Shown piece after piece: positions 27,864-36,903 of a stretch of 64,000 nt of DNA (its first letter is position 1; every line of letters starts with the position of its first letter). The stretch is from assembly GCF_014873145.1 (NCBI RefSeq), contig NZ_JADBEK010000001.1, positions 13,020,001-13,084,000 on the forward strand, given 5' to 3'. The position numbers and the translations under genes are program-made. Origin of the DNA: Nonomuraea angiospora (GTDB taxonomy: Bacteria; Actinomycetota; Actinomycetes; Streptosporangiales; Streptosporangiaceae). The notes under the pieces were generated by a model, which saw only the letters and a program-made list of their open reading frames with translations, had not been told where the DNA came from and made no database searches.

Positions 27864-28010
27864 TCAGCCCGACAGGTTCGTGACGAAGACCCAGTCCAGG
27901 CCGTCCTCGCCGCAGGTGTCGCGGTGTTCGGCCCGCACCAGACCGGCGCGCATGGCCACCCGCTGAGAAGCGACATTGGCCGGCCGGGCCCGGGCGATGA
28001 TGGGCAGGTC
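27864..28010 (-). pseudogene. C-terminal remnant of a GNAT acetyltransferase
   Basis: The minus strand encodes about 48 residues ending in a stop: ANVASQRVAMRAGLVRAEHR then GEDGLDWVFVTNL. This is the typical C-terminal motif B region of a GNAT protein. No N-terminal acetyl-CoA site precedes it in any frame before the next gene, so the gene has lost its first two thirds. Confidence 0.6.
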
Positions 28011-28084
28011 GCGCGGTCGGCAGGTCTTCACGGTCGTTCACCGGTCATCGTCCACCGCTACGTGGCGGCCGGCTGCAGCGGACG

Positions 28085-28390
28085 TCAGCAGGTGTCGGCC
28101 CCGTCGAAGGTGCGGACACCCCTGGCGACCTTGGAGGAGATGGTTTCGCCGGGCCGGACGGTGTAGCACTCGCCGTCGGTGCCGCGCGCCCACACGATGT
28201 TCAGCCGGAGAGTCCGGCCGCAGTCGTTGCGTGCGTATCCGGTCTTGGTGATCCTGCCCGTGGTTTGCCAGACGGTCACGCATGTGGGCGCGTTGCCCGC
28301 TGGGGCCGCGGCCTGGGCCGGGAGGGCGGGAGCGAGAACGCACCACGTGAGGGTGAAGGCGGTGAGAGCTGCCTTGGCGGATTCGCGCAC
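28085..28390 (-). CDS. Secreted tendamistat-family (alpha-amylase-inhibitor-like) protein
   Basis: A 101-residue protein with a signal peptide (hydrophobic AALTAFTLTWCVLAPALPAQA, cleavage near QAAA). The mature domain matches the tendamistat fold pattern: APTCVTVWQ, NDC, a strand LRLNIVW, DGECYTVRPG and a terminal C, giving the four cysteines of two disulfides. The inhibitory Trp-Arg-Tyr triad of tendamistat is absent; the loop reads TTGRITKTG. The protein therefore probably does not inhibit alpha-amylase in the known way. GTG 28390 is chosen from AAGGGA nine bases upstream; GTG 28411 is also open. Confidence 0.75.
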   Translation of the reverse strand: MRESAKAALTAFTLTWCVLAPALPAQAAAPAGNAPTCVTVWQTTGRITKTGYARNDCGRTLRLNIVWARGTDGECYTVRPGETISSKVARGVRTFDGADTC

Positions 28391-28478
28391 AGGTGTTGGT
28401 CCCTTCTGCACGTTGCATCTGCAAACGGGGTGGGTGGGTTGCCTCAGCAGCCGTCAAGAAGGTGACGCTGAGTATTCG

Positions 28479-28507
28479 ATCATATACGCATTGCTCGGTC
28501 CGGTCGA
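28479..28507 (-). promoter_or_regulatory. Possible promoter of the tendamistat-like gene
   Basis: On the minus strand TCGACC (28507-28502) and TATGAT (28484-28479) are separated by 17 bases inside a locally AT-rich patch, about 85 bases before the start codon. Confidence 0.4.
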
Positions 28508-28666
28508 CCTCGTGGGTCCTGACGACACGCTGGTGACCGCCGCGCCACGTGTTTGGCACCGGGACAGGAGCCCCTTCGGCAGGCCGTCACCCAGGGCGAT
28601 CACTCTGGCGATCGTCGCCAGGACCTGCCGGTTCCGGGCACTGTCCCGAGGGCGCGGGGAGGTTCT

Positions 28667-29842
28667 TCAGCGGGGCCTGGTGAGCGACCACAAAGATGCG
28701 GCCATGAGGAGGGCGGTCAGCCCGCCGCAGATCATCGCCGTCGAGACCGAGAAAGCGTCCACCACCTGGCCCCCGGCCAGCGCCCCGAGGGCGAAGGTCG
28801 CCTGGAAGGACGAGGTGAAGACGACCGTGGCGGCCTCCGGCGTCCCGGGGGCGGCGTTCATGAACCAGGTCTGGGAGCAGACCGGGACGCCCCCGTAGGC
28901 CAGCCCCCACACCACCACCAGCACGACGGCGCCGGCGGTGGAGGTGCCGGTCGCGGGCAGCAGGAGCGTGGCGAGGGCGATCAGGCCGCCGCAGGCCAGG
29001 AAGGCCGCTCGTGGGGCGGTCGCGATCGCCTTGCTCGCCAGGAAGTTCCCGGCCGTCCCGGCGATGCCGTAGGCCAGGAGGGTGGCGCTGACGGCGGCCG
29101 GGTCGAGGTGGGTGACGTGCTGGAGGAAGGGGGTGACGTAGGTGTAGGTGCCGAAGTGCGCCAGGACGATGAGGAACGTGGCCAGCAGGGCGATCCTGGT
29201 TCCCCGTCCGCGCAGGAGGCCGAGCAGGACGCGCCCGCTGGTGACCTCGCGGGCGGGGAGCGGCGGCAGGAGCACCAGCAGGGCGATCAGTACGAGGACC
29301 GACAGCGCGGTCAGGACGAGGAAGGCGGTTCGCCAGCCGGCGAGGTGGCCGATGAAGGTGCCGGCCGGCACGCCGAGCACCGAGCCCAGGGGGACGGCGG
29401 AGAAGATCAGCGCGGTGGCGGTGCCGACCGAGCGCGGCGGCACGAGGCGGGCGGACAGCCCCGCGCCGATCGACCAGAAGCCGCCGATGGTGAGGCCGAC
29501 CAGCACCCTGGAGACCAGCATGAGCCAGTACGAGGTCGCCACCGCCGCCAGGACGTCGGCGAGCGCGAGCACCGCCATGAGCGCGCACAGCATCACCCGG
29601 CGGTCCAGGCGGGCGGTGGCGAGCGTAACGACAGGTGCGGCGACGGCGGCGACGATGCCGGGCAGGGTCATGGTCAGCCCGGTGGTGCCATCGGAGATGC
29701 CGAAATCGGCGCCGATGTCGGTCAGCAGGCCGATGGGCAGGATCTCGCTCGTGACGATGGCGAAGATGCCCAGCGTGAGCGAGGTGACCGCCAGCCAGCT
29801 GACGAGCGGTGAGCGCGGCCGGGCGTGGGTGATCGTGGACAT
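28667..29842 (-). CDS. MFS efflux transporter (DHA1, 12 TM)
   Basis: A 391-residue membrane protein with twelve hydrophobic segments. It begins VSWLAVTSLTLGIFAIVTSEILPIGLL, typical of the AraJ/YdhP-like arabinose-efflux family. The motif-A loop between TM2 and TM3 reads ATARLDRRV, and SRVLVGLTIGGFWSIGAG is the TM4 region. It is probably a drug or metabolite exporter. ATG 29842 is chosen by homology of the N-terminus and a weak GGAA upstream; longer starts add an unlikely hydrophilic leader. No adjacent regulator is seen. Confidence 0.9.
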   Translation of the reverse strand: MSTITHARPRSPLVSWLAVTSLTLGIFAIVTSEILPIGLLTDIGADFGISDGTTGLTMTLPGIVAAVAAPVVTLATARLDRRVMLCALMAVLALADVLAAVATSYWLMLVSRVLVGLTIGGFWSIGAGLSARLVPPRSVGTATALIFSAVPLGSVLGVPAGTFIGHLAGWRTAFLVLTALSVLVLIALLVLLPPLPAREVTSGRVLLGLLRGRGTRIALLATFLIVLAHFGTYTYVTPFLQHVTHLDPAAVSATLLAYGIAGTAGNFLASKAIATAPRAAFLACGGLIALATLLLPATGTSTAGAVVLVVVWGLAYGGVPVCSQTWFMNAAPGTPEAATVVFTSSFQATFALGALAGGQVVDAFSVSTAMICGGLTALLMAASLWSLTRPR

Positions 29843-30162
29843 GGTTCCGTTCAGGTTGGGACTGATGGGTACGGAACCAGCCAAGCAATGGTGGTAGGGC
29901 GGATACCGGCAGGTTTCAGACCACACCATGCCGTGACGACATCAGCGCCACGTGCCGACTTCATCCGATCGCCACTTCAGCAGCGCGGCACCGGCGAGGC
30001 CGGTGAGGATGAGCACGCGGGGGGACGTGTGGCGAGAGCGTCGCCGATCGCACTTCAACCTTCCTGACGGCGCGACACGCACGGTCAAGGCGGGCACTCC
30101 TCCGGTATGGACCGCACGCATTGCCGCCGGCGACGGCGCACCCGCGAGATCGCCATCTGGCG
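29843..30162. other. Intergenic, no gene seen
   Basis: Neither strand has a supportable coding sequence here. It should contain the MFS promoter at its left end. No clear repeat or terminator was found. Confidence 0.5.
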
Positions 30163-30504
30163 TCAGCCCGGGCCGCCGCCGAAGCTGATCTCATTGCCGT
30201 CCGTGTCCCGGTAGGTCACCTTGGTCGCGCCATCGTCGTACCTCTCGCGCTTCGCGGGCTCGATGCCTCGCCGCGCGATCTCGGCGACCCGTCCGTCGAG
30301 GTCGTCGACGAACGACAACACCAGCGCGTTCCCCGCCCGTTGCGGATCTTGCACGATGTAGACGTACCGGTGCTCGGCCACCTCCCACACGGCCTCGATG
30401 TCGTTCGGCAGGAACGACGGCGGCCCACCGAAGAACTGCTCGTACCACGGCAGCGCCGCGGCATAGTCGGTGACGGGTACGCCTGCGAACAGGTCCAGTG
30501 TCAT
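30163..30504 (-). CDS. VOC-family (glyoxalase/bleomycin-resistance fold) protein
   Basis: A 113-residue single VOC unit: FAGVPVTDYAAALPWYEQFFG at the start, and FVDDLDGRVAEIARRGIEP and YRDTDGNEISFGGG at the end, the usual betaalphabetabetabeta halves. The terminal glutamate in GNEISF is a common metal ligand. The short length implies a dimer. AGGGA precedes ATG 30504 by seven bases. The substrate is unknown. Confidence 0.85.
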   Translation of the reverse strand: MTLDLFAGVPVTDYAAALPWYEQFFGGPPSFLPNDIEAVWEVAEHRYVYIVQDPQRAGNALVLSFVDDLDGRVAEIARRGIEPAKRERYDDGATKVTYRDTDGNEISFGGGPG

Positions 30505-30622
30505 GTCGTCGTCCCTACGTCGTCGATGTGTCGCCGATACTGACCTCGGCAGCGTCGGAAACTCATCGTCGTCCGCCTCGCGATGACCCGCCATTGCCCA
30601 CCAAGCTCATGACCGGGTCCGT

Positions 30623-31834
30623 CTAGCGGAGGAGCACTGGCAGCGTCGTGGGCCCCTCGGTGATGAGTGACGAGGTGTACGGGAGCTCGCCGGGCTCGAC
30701 CGCCAACCGGAGATCGGGGAACCGGCCGAACAACGACGCCAGCGCGATGCGTGCCTCGAGCCTGGCCAGCGGCGCCCCCAGGCAGAAGTGCGGACCACGG
30801 CCGAATCCGAGGTGCGCGTCCGGCTCCCGTACCGCGTCGAACCGCTGCGCCTCCCCGCCGAACCTGGCCCTGTCCGTCCCGGTGCTGGAGATGCCGATCA
30901 TGATGGGCTGGCCCGCCCCGACTGTCACCCCGCCGAGCCGCACGTCCCGCAGCGGATATCGGAACATGACGCTGACCACGGAGTTCCTGCTGCGAAGCGC
31001 CTCCTCCACCACCTGCTCCCAGGCGTTCTTGGCGCGCGCGAAGACCAGCTGCTCCGGGTCTGAGCACAGCGCGACGACCGTGTTGGCGATCAGGTGGACC
31101 GTGGTCTCGTGACCGGCGATGAGCACCAGCCACAGGATCCACATCATCTCGCTGTCGGACAGGCGGTCGCCGTCGTCCTCCTGCGCACGTATCAGCCCCG
31201 TGGTGAGGTCGTCGCCCGAGTCGTCACGCTTGCGCTCGATGAAGGCGGCCAGATACCCGAGCAACCCGGCGTTGGCGGCGAGCATCTCCTCCGGCGAGGT
31301 GGTGTGCTGCAGCAGAGTGTGGCTCCAGTCGCGGATCTGCTGCTGCTCGCCCTGCGGCACCCCGAACAGCTCGCATATCACCATGACCGGCAGCGGCTCG
31401 GTGAAGAGGCGCACGAGGTCCACCGCGCCGCTCTGGCCGGCCATCCGGTCCAGCAGTCCGTCGGTGATTCGCTGGATGCGCGGGGCCAGTCCTTGTACGC
31501 GGGCGGGGGTGAAGGCCCGGTTGATGAGTCCCCGCAGTCTCCGGTGGTCCGCGCCGTCCTGGATCAGCAGGTGCTCTCCCTCGATGAGCTGGCGCAGCGG
31601 CCAGTCGGCCGGGATGGTGCCGTCGTTCAGCGCCGTGAAGTTCGCCGGGTTCTTGGCGAACAGCGTGTCGTCGTTCGTCAGGACCTCGTTGACCAGTTCG
31701 TACGAGGTCACGAGCCAGGCGGGCACCTGGCCCGGCAGCTCGACGCGCAAGATCGGCCCGTCCTGGTCGTGGTAACGGCGGATGGTCGCGGACGTCCGTT
31801 CCGACGGCACGGGGATCTGGAGAGGAGTGGCCAT
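30623..31834 (-). CDS. Cytochrome P450
   Basis: A 403-residue class I bacterial P450. The I-helix oxygen motif is LIAGHETTVH near residue 240, the ExxR pair is EALR near 285, and the heme loop [18 protein letters not shown] contains the axial cysteine near 350. It resembles CYP105/CYP107-like enzymes of actinomycetes but the substrate is not readable. There is no ferredoxin gene beside it, so electrons must come from elsewhere. Start ATG 31834; the upstream region carries what looks like an AraC remnant. Confidence 0.93.
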   Translation of the reverse strand: MATPLQIPVPSERTSATIRRYHDQDGPILRVELPGQVPAWLVTSYELVNEVLTNDDTLFAKNPANFTALNDGTIPADWPLRQLIEGEHLLIQDGADHRRLRGLINRAFTPARVQGLAPRIQRITDGLLDRMAGQSGAVDLVRLFTEPLPVMVICELFGVPQGEQQQIRDWSHTLLQHTTSPEEMLAANAGLLGYLAAFIERKRDDSGDDLTTGLIRAQEDDGDRLSDSEMMWILWLVLIAGHETTVHLIANTVVALCSDPEQLVFARAKNAWEQVVEEALRSRNSVVSVMFRYPLRDVRLGGVTVGAGQPIMIGISSTGTDRARFGGEAQRFDAVREPDAHLGFGRGPHFCLGAPLARLEARIALASLFGRFPDLRLAVEPGELPYTSSLITEGPTTLPVLLR

Positions 31835-32039
31835 GGAAATTCCCCACTATGGGATGAATGTCCCCCTCACTTTCCGCGCTGGGTTTGACCGGGCCAAGTC
31901 GTGAACGTTGTCACTGCAGAGCCCTCAACCTCTGCCGCTTCCGCCATTGCGGAACGTGAAAGTCTGCTCGGAAGTCCGTGGCGGACCTGCCCAGGGCCGC
32001 GCTGGGCGGCATGCCGCGGAGCCGTTCGAAGGGGAAGCC

Positions 32040-32098
32040 GCCGGCGGCGATGGTCATCCGCCACTCCGCGAGATAGCGCAGGGGCTGCTGCCCGACCA
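32040..32098 (-). pseudogene. Possible remnant of an AraC-family regulator
   Basis: The minus strand shows PLRYLAEWRMTIAAG, close to the P..YLTRWRM..A segment between the two helix-turn-helix motifs of AraC proteins. Neither flanking HTH is recognisable in the three frames. The match is short, so this is tentative. Confidence 0.35.
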
Positions 32099-32170
32099 GG
32101 TCAGGGCGGCCGCCGCCGCGGGAGCCTGGGGCCGCTGAGCCGAGGTCCGGCGTGCCCCGGGCCTTCCTGT

Positions 32171-32210
32171 ACGATAACGCGAGACGATACGTTTCGTCTC
32201 GCATTATCGT
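32171..32210. promoter_or_regulatory. Large operator-like dyad before the alpha/beta hydrolase
   Basis: A 17-base arm ACGATAACGCGAGACGA and its complement (one mismatch) flank a 6-base centre TACGTT. The inner core GAGACGA..TCGTCTC is the style of TetR-family operators. It ends 32 bases before the hydrolase start, so it probably overlaps that promoter. The sequence is clearly AT-richer than its surroundings. Confidence 0.65.
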
Positions 32211-32241
32211 CGGTTCGAACCCCACCCATGAGGAGTGAGCC

Positions 32242-33147
32242 ATGGCCCGAGTGACCGGCCCGCAGACCGGTGGATTTCGCCACGCTGAGACCTTCGTCGA
32301 GGTCGCGGCCGGTTATCGGCTCTGGGTGGAGATGACCGGCGATCCGGAGCGTCCCGCCCTGTTACTGGTGATGGGAGCCAACGCGAGCGGGCTGACCTGG
32401 CCAGACGAGTTGGTCGAGCTGCTGTCCCGCGACCACTTCGTCGTCCGCTACGACCACCGTGACACCGGACGCTCCACCCATGCCTTCCATGAGCGTCCCT
32501 ACCCGATCCGGGCGCTGGCCGACGACGCGATCGCGGTCCTCGACGCGCTGCGGATCGCACGTGCTCACGTGGTCGGGATGTCGATGGGCGGCACCCTGGT
32601 CCAGTTGCTCCTCCTCGACCACGCGGACCGCCTGATGAGCGCCACGATCTTCGGCTCCACGCTGATCGGCGGGGCGGCCCCCGACCCCGGCATCTCCGAC
32701 GACGACCTGCCCGGGCCCGATCCCCGGCTGCTCGCTCTGTGGGCGGAGCTCGGACAAGGACGCGACCCGGAGGCGGAGCTGCGGTGGCGCGTCGAGCACT
32801 GGAGGGTCCTCAACGGCGACGTCCTGCCCTTCGCCGCCGAGGAGTTCGCCGATCTCGAACGCCGGATCGCCGCCCACAGCGGCACCTGGCGCAGCTCCGC
32901 CGCCCATGCCCTGGCCGACCAGTCGGGCCTGGAGCGCGGGGCCGAACTCGCGAACGTCTCGGTGCCCACCCTGGTGATCGACGCGCCGGAGGATCCCGTC
33001 ACCCCGCCGCCGCACGCCGCCCGGCTGGCGCGCGCCATCCCCGGCGCCGCTCTCGTCACAGTGCCCGGTCTCGGCCATGCGCTGCCCCGCGCGGTCGTGC
33101 CGTCCCTCGCGGCAACGATCACCACCCACACCGGTGGGCGGCCCTGA
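32242..33147 (+). CDS. Alpha/beta-hydrolase
   Basis: A 301-residue hydrolase. The nucleophile serine is in VGMSMGG near residue 114, the oxyanion region is LLVMGANASGLTWP near 44, the acid aspartate is in VIDAPEDPV near 250 and the histidine in PGLGHALP near 276. It resembles the RdmC/aclacinomycin methylesterase group. GAGGAG lies ten bases before ATG 32242. A big dyad 30 bases upstream suggests control by a TetR-like repressor; the TetR gene in this window is at 35 kb. Confidence 0.9.
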   Translation: MARVTGPQTGGFRHAETFVEVAAGYRLWVEMTGDPERPALLLVMGANASGLTWPDELVELLSRDHFVVRYDHRDTGRSTHAFHERPYPIRALADDAIAVLDALRIARAHVVGMSMGGTLVQLLLLDHADRLMSATIFGSTLIGGAAPDPGISDDDLPGPDPRLLALWAELGQGRDPEAELRWRVEHWRVLNGDVLPFAAEEFADLERRIAAHSGTWRSSAAHALADQSGLERGAELANVSVPTLVIDAPEDPVTPPPHAARLARAIPGAALVTVPGLGHALPRAVVPSLAATITTHTGGRP

Positions 33148-33179
33148 CACAAGAGAGCCGTTCACCGGCGTCGGCGGGT

Positions 33180-33314
33180 TCAGGCGGCGTAGTCGGCCAG
33201 GGCGGCCTCCAGCAGATCGAACGCCTGGGTGGCTTCGGCGCCGATAGTGCGGGCGATCTCGTCGTTGGAGTGTCCGGCCAGGGTGAGGTCCTGGATGCGC
33301 CGGGCGGCGATCCT
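33180..33314 (-). pseudogene. Possible C-terminal fragment of a small HTH-type protein
   Basis: The minus strand reads RRIQDLTLAGHSNDEIARTIG followed by about 22 residues and a stop. LTLAGHSNDEIARTIG has the rhythm of a helix-turn-helix. No start or further upstream domain is visible, so it is either a remnant or chance. Confidence 0.25.
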
Positions 33315-33445
33315 GCCCTCCGACCGTGCCGTCCGCGGGCGACGCGAGCCCCGTGTCGCCCGCGACGTCCCCCGCCGCCGCGGCTACTGACCCGCGTCGG
33401 CACCTCACGCCTCCGTCCCGGCCCTGACCCGACAGGGAGACCTTC

Positions 33446-33835
33446 TTGCAGATCATCGCGTCCGCCGTCTCGCTCACGATCGACGACGTCGCCGCCTCAC
33501 AGGCGTTCTTCACCACTCACCTGGGCTACACCGTTCGGGCCGCCGCCGACGGCTTCGCCTCCCTCACCCGCCCCGACGCGATGGACGTCGTCCTACTCGC
33601 CCGCGGCATCGAGGTCCTGCCGCCCGAGCAGCGCGACCAGCACGCCACCGGGCTGATCCTGGCCCTCACCGTCGCCACCGGGCTGCAGGACGAGGAGAAG
33701 CGGCTGCGCGACGCCGGAGTCGAGATCGCCATGCCACTGCGCGAAGAGCCTTGAGGTGAACGCCTGTTCCAGATCACTGACCCGAACGGCGTGATCATCC
33801 AGTTCGTCGAATGGGCCATGCCCGACAACGGCTGA
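33446..33835 (+). pseudogene. VOC-family protein gene interrupted by an in-frame TGA
   Basis: A TTG start at 33446 (SD AGGGAGA five bases upstream) opens a VOC protein: IASAVSLTIDDVAASQAFFTTHLGY ... AGVEIAMPLREEP. Codon 103 (33752-33754) is TGA. Reading on in the same frame gives GERLFQITDPNGVIIQFVEW and a proper stop at 33835. Family members normally have EPWGERLFQ here, so TGA stands exactly where TGG (Trp) is expected. A single G-to-A change explains it. The product is truncated unless read through, or the base is a sequencing error. Confidence 0.8.
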
Positions 33836-33960
33836 GGACGCCGTCGCCAGGCGGCGCGTCCCCTGCTCGGCCGCCCGGCCCGTGTCGCGCTGCACGGGCT
33901 CGGCCTGCCCGGGCTCGACCGGAGCCGTCCGCTCAGGCGGGTAGTACCGAGGCAACGCAC

Positions 33961-34554
33961 CTAAGATGATCGTCGCCGGAAGTAGTGCACGGTCAGGACG
34001 CCGAGCAGCGGGCCCCAGGCGGCCAGCGGCGCGTAGGTGACCCAGAAGGCGACGGTCTGCCAGCCGTGCACGATCAACCCCCCAGGGCTCCCGTTGATCA
34101 TCCGGCCGAAGGCGAACATGACCAGTGCGTACGGGAAGACCAGCAGCACCGCCGCACCCAGGCCGGCGGGGACGACGGCCGCCAGGACCGGCACCCGGCG
34201 GCCGCCCAGCCCGGGGATCCAGCGCGGCCACACCTCACCCCACCGGGCGACCAGTCCGACGGTGAGGAACGCCGCCGCCTCGCTGACCACGCTGAGCGTG
34301 ACGATGTACCACCACCCGGCGTCGATCAACATCGGCCCGTGGCCGGGCGGGGGCGCCGCGCCGTACTCCAGCAGCGGCGCGCCGAAGATGAAGGCCGCGA
34401 TCCGCCAGATGCCGGAGGGCAGCGGGGCCAGGGTGGTGGCGTAGGCGGCCCACACGGCCCAGCGGGGCACGCCCGCCGCCGTCCGGCCGTGCAGCTTCGC
34501 CAGGATGACCGGAAGCCGTCCGGTCCGTGGGGTTTCGCCGAGGGTGGTGGTCAT
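33961..34554 (-). CDS. Integral membrane protein, unknown function
   Basis: A 197-residue protein with five hydrophobic segments (WAVWAAYATTLAPLPSGIWRIAAF, WWYIVTLSVVSEAAAFLTVGLVA, VPVLAAVVPAGLGAAVLLVFPYALVMFAF, WQTVAFWVTYAPLAAWGPLLGVL). GGAGG lies seven bases before ATG 34554. Similar hypothetical proteins occur in actinomycetes; I know no function. Confidence 0.75.
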   Translation of the reverse strand: MTTTLGETPRTGRLPVILAKLHGRTAAGVPRWAVWAAYATTLAPLPSGIWRIAAFIFGAPLLEYGAAPPPGHGPMLIDAGWWYIVTLSVVSEAAAFLTVGLVARWGEVWPRWIPGLGGRRVPVLAAVVPAGLGAAVLLVFPYALVMFAFGRMINGSPGGLIVHGWQTVAFWVTYAPLAAWGPLLGVLTVHYFRRRSS

Positions 34555-34948
34555 GCGGGGGCCTCCGGTCGGGCAGGTGGTGTTCGCTTGGCGCGTTCCG
34601 ATGCTCGCGGGCGCGGCGTCCGTGAGCATCCCCCGCGTGGGGGACCCGCGTGAGGCAGGGCAGCTGTGCCGGACAGCGCGTACGAGGAGAGGACCTTAGG
34701 TGTCCAGGCGTCCATGCGTCCCAAGGCCCGCCGTCGTCACGGACTACGGTGACACCAGGCCTGGCGGCCTTCGGCCGGATCCGCGCCGGAGCCGGAGCCG
34801 TGACCGCCGGACGTGGGCCGTGGTGGAGCTCGGCCTGCCCACACTGTCGCAAGTCTGGCACCGGGCCGCGCTCACCCAGGGGCAGATGAGACCGGCCTGG
34901 TCCGGAACGTCCGGCCCGTCCTGGGTGAGGCCGCGATCAGCGTGAGGT
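34555..34948. other. Intergenic, no gene seen
   Basis: There is no convincing coding sequence in this 394-base gap between the membrane protein start and the TetR gene stop. No clear hairpin or repeat was found. Confidence 0.45.
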
Positions 34949-35581
34949 TCAGTGTCCGATCTGCCGCGAAGCCGGGGACGAGTCGAGGATGTGGTGCGAC
35001 CGGTTGGAAGGGGGCGGGAGCTCGTCGTCCGACGGCCGCAGGCTGGACAGCAGCAGCGCCAGGTAGCGCCGGAGATCGCCGCATTCGGGGTCGCCGGAAT
35101 GCATGGTGGCCAGCGCCATCACCAGGATGGCGGCCAGGTCGCGGACGATCAGGTCGCGGCGTATCGTGCCCTGCCGCTGGGCCCTGGCCAGCACGACGCC
35201 CAGCGGCCCCATGAACCGTACGGCGATGTCGACGGTGAACGCCCCCGACATGCGCGCCGCCCGCAGCAGCGCGCGGTGCGCCGCGAGAGTCTCGACCGAG
35301 GCGGTCAGCGCCTCGGTCAGCGCCCGTCCGGCGTCGTCGGCGTCGCGGGCGGCCAGGACCAGCGGCTCGACCTCTTCGGCGAAGTAGGTCTGGAAGGCCG
35401 CCCTGATCACGCCGTCGCGGTCGCCGAACCTGCGGTAGACGGTGGCGCTGCCGATGCCGGCGTGCCGGGCGATCTCCTCGAGTGACACGTCCGGGCCGTG
35501 CTCGCGCAGACTCGCGATGGCGGCCCGGACGATCTTGTCCGCGTTACGCAGCGCGTCGGCTCGCTGTCGCTGCTCGTGCAC
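34949..35581 (-). CDS. TetR-family transcriptional regulator
   Basis: A 210-residue regulator. The N-terminal HTH is SLEEIARHAGIGSATVYRRFGDRDGVIRAAF (residues about 33-63), and the C-terminal ligand domain has the shape of a SCO1712/AcrR-like TetR C-domain. The start GTG 35581 has a poor SD. It lies 32 bases downstream of the P450 gene on the same strand, so the two are probably one operon and the regulator may sense a P450 substrate or product. Confidence 0.92.
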   Translation of the reverse strand: MHEQRQRADALRNADKIVRAAIASLREHGPDVSLEEIARHAGIGSATVYRRFGDRDGVIRAAFQTYFAEEVEPLVLAARDADDAGRALTEALTASVETLAAHRALLRAARMSGAFTVDIAVRFMGPLGVVLARAQRQGTIRRDLIVRDLAAILVMALATMHSGDPECGDLRRYLALLLSSLRPSDDELPPPSNRSHHILDSSPASRQIGH

Positions 35582-35613
35582 ACGTGAACGCTAGCAGCCG
35601 ACGCGCCCCGGGC

Positions 35614-36810
35614 TCACCAGGCGACTTCGAAGCTGGTCAGTCCGAAGACGATGTGGAAGGAGCGGAACTCGGCGGGGGTGCCGCTCTCGCGCAGGCCGGG
35701 GAAGCGCTCGAACAGGGCGGGGAAGGCGATGCGCAGCTCCATCCTGGCCAGCGGCGCGCCCAGGCAGTGGTGCACGCCGTGGCCGAAGGCGACGTGGCCC
35801 ATCTCGCCGCGGGTGATGTCGAGCCTGTCGGGGTCGGCGATGTAGGCCGGGTCACGGTTGGCCGAGGGCAGCGACAGCATCACCAGATCGCCCGCCGGGA
35901 TGTGCTGTCCCGCGATCTCCACGTCGGTGGTGGTCACCTTGGCCACGCCCGAGTGCACGATGCTGAGCCAGCGCAGCAGCTCCTCCACCGTGGCGCCGAT
36001 CCGCTCGGGCTCCTTCATGAGCAGTTCGAGCTGGTCGGGGTGGCGCAGCAGGGCCAGGGTGCCGAGCCCGAGCATGTTGGAGGTCGTCTCGTGGCCGGCC
36101 AGGAGCAGCAGGCTGGAGATGCCGGCGAGCTCGTCGTGCGACAGGTCGTCGCCGTGCTCGCGCACCAGCATGCCGAGCATGTCCTCGCCCGGCTCGGCCT
36201 TGGCCCGGGCGACCAGCTCGGACATGTAGGCGCGCGACTCCAGCGAGGCCGCCGTGCGCTCCTCGGCGGACCTGGAGATGTCGAGCAGCGCGTTGGTACG
36301 CCGCTGGAAGTCTTCGCGGTGCTCGTACGGGACGCCGAGCAGCTCGCAGATCACCAGCGAGGGGATGGGCAGCGCGAAGGTCTTGATCAGGTCGACCGGC
36401 GAGCCCGCGCGCTCCATCGCGTCGAGGTGGTCGTTGACGATGTCGTGGATGCGGGGCTCCAGCCGGCGCATGCGGCGCATGGTGAACTCCGGCGTCAGCA
36501 TCTTGCGCAGCCGGGTGTGCTCGGGCGGGTCGAACAGCAGCAGGTTGCCCGCTTGCATCTTCGCGACCTGCTCGGGGGTCAGGCCCTGCGTGCCGGGGGC
36601 CGGGAGGTGCGGCGGGCGTCTGTTGCTGAACCGCTCGGCGTCTCCGAGGATCTCCTTGACGTCGGCGAAGCGGGTGACGAGCCAGGCTTCGAGCCCGAAC
36701 GGCGTGGGCACCCGCTCGATGCCCACGCCGTCGCGCAGTTTCGCGAGCTCGGGAACGGGGTCGAACGCGGTGCGCCGCATATGCAGGGGCAAAGTCACAG
36801 GATCGCTCAT
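35614..36810 (-). CDS. Cytochrome P450
   Basis: A 398-residue P450 different from the one at 31 kb. The I-helix motif is [10 protein letters not shown] near 240 and the heme loop is [18 protein letters not shown] near 345, with [18 protein letters not shown] near residue 70 in the B-C region, like CYP105-type enzymes. No ferredoxin gene is adjacent. Start ATG 36810. The TetR gene follows on the same strand. Confidence 0.93.
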   Translation of the reverse strand: MSDPVTLPLHMRRTAFDPVPELAKLRDGVGIERVPTPFGLEAWLVTRFADVKEILGDAERFSNRRPPHLPAPGTQGLTPEQVAKMQAGNLLLFDPPEHTRLRKMLTPEFTMRRMRRLEPRIHDIVNDHLDAMERAGSPVDLIKTFALPIPSLVICELLGVPYEHREDFQRRTNALLDISRSAEERTAASLESRAYMSELVARAKAEPGEDMLGMLVREHGDDLSHDELAGISSLLLLAGHETTSNMLGLGTLALLRHPDQLELLMKEPERIGATVEELLRWLSIVHSGVAKVTTTDVEIAGQHIPAGDLVMLSLPSANRDPAYIADPDRLDITRGEMGHVAFGHGVHHCLGAPLARMELRIAFPALFERFPGLRESGTPAEFRSFHIVFGLTSFEVAW

Positions 36811-36903
36811 GTCATCTCCTGGAGAGGCCGATGTTCCGGAAACGCCCTTCGAAAATGATAGTAGTCCATCACTTGGCGGGGCGAGCGGCGATCATCCACC
36901 CTC

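Noticed and set aside
32205..32235. GGTTCGAACCCC, reminiscent of a tRNA T-arm or att site
   Set aside because: The flanking bases do not form the five-pair T stem, no acceptor or anticodon arm is present and no integrase gene is in the window.
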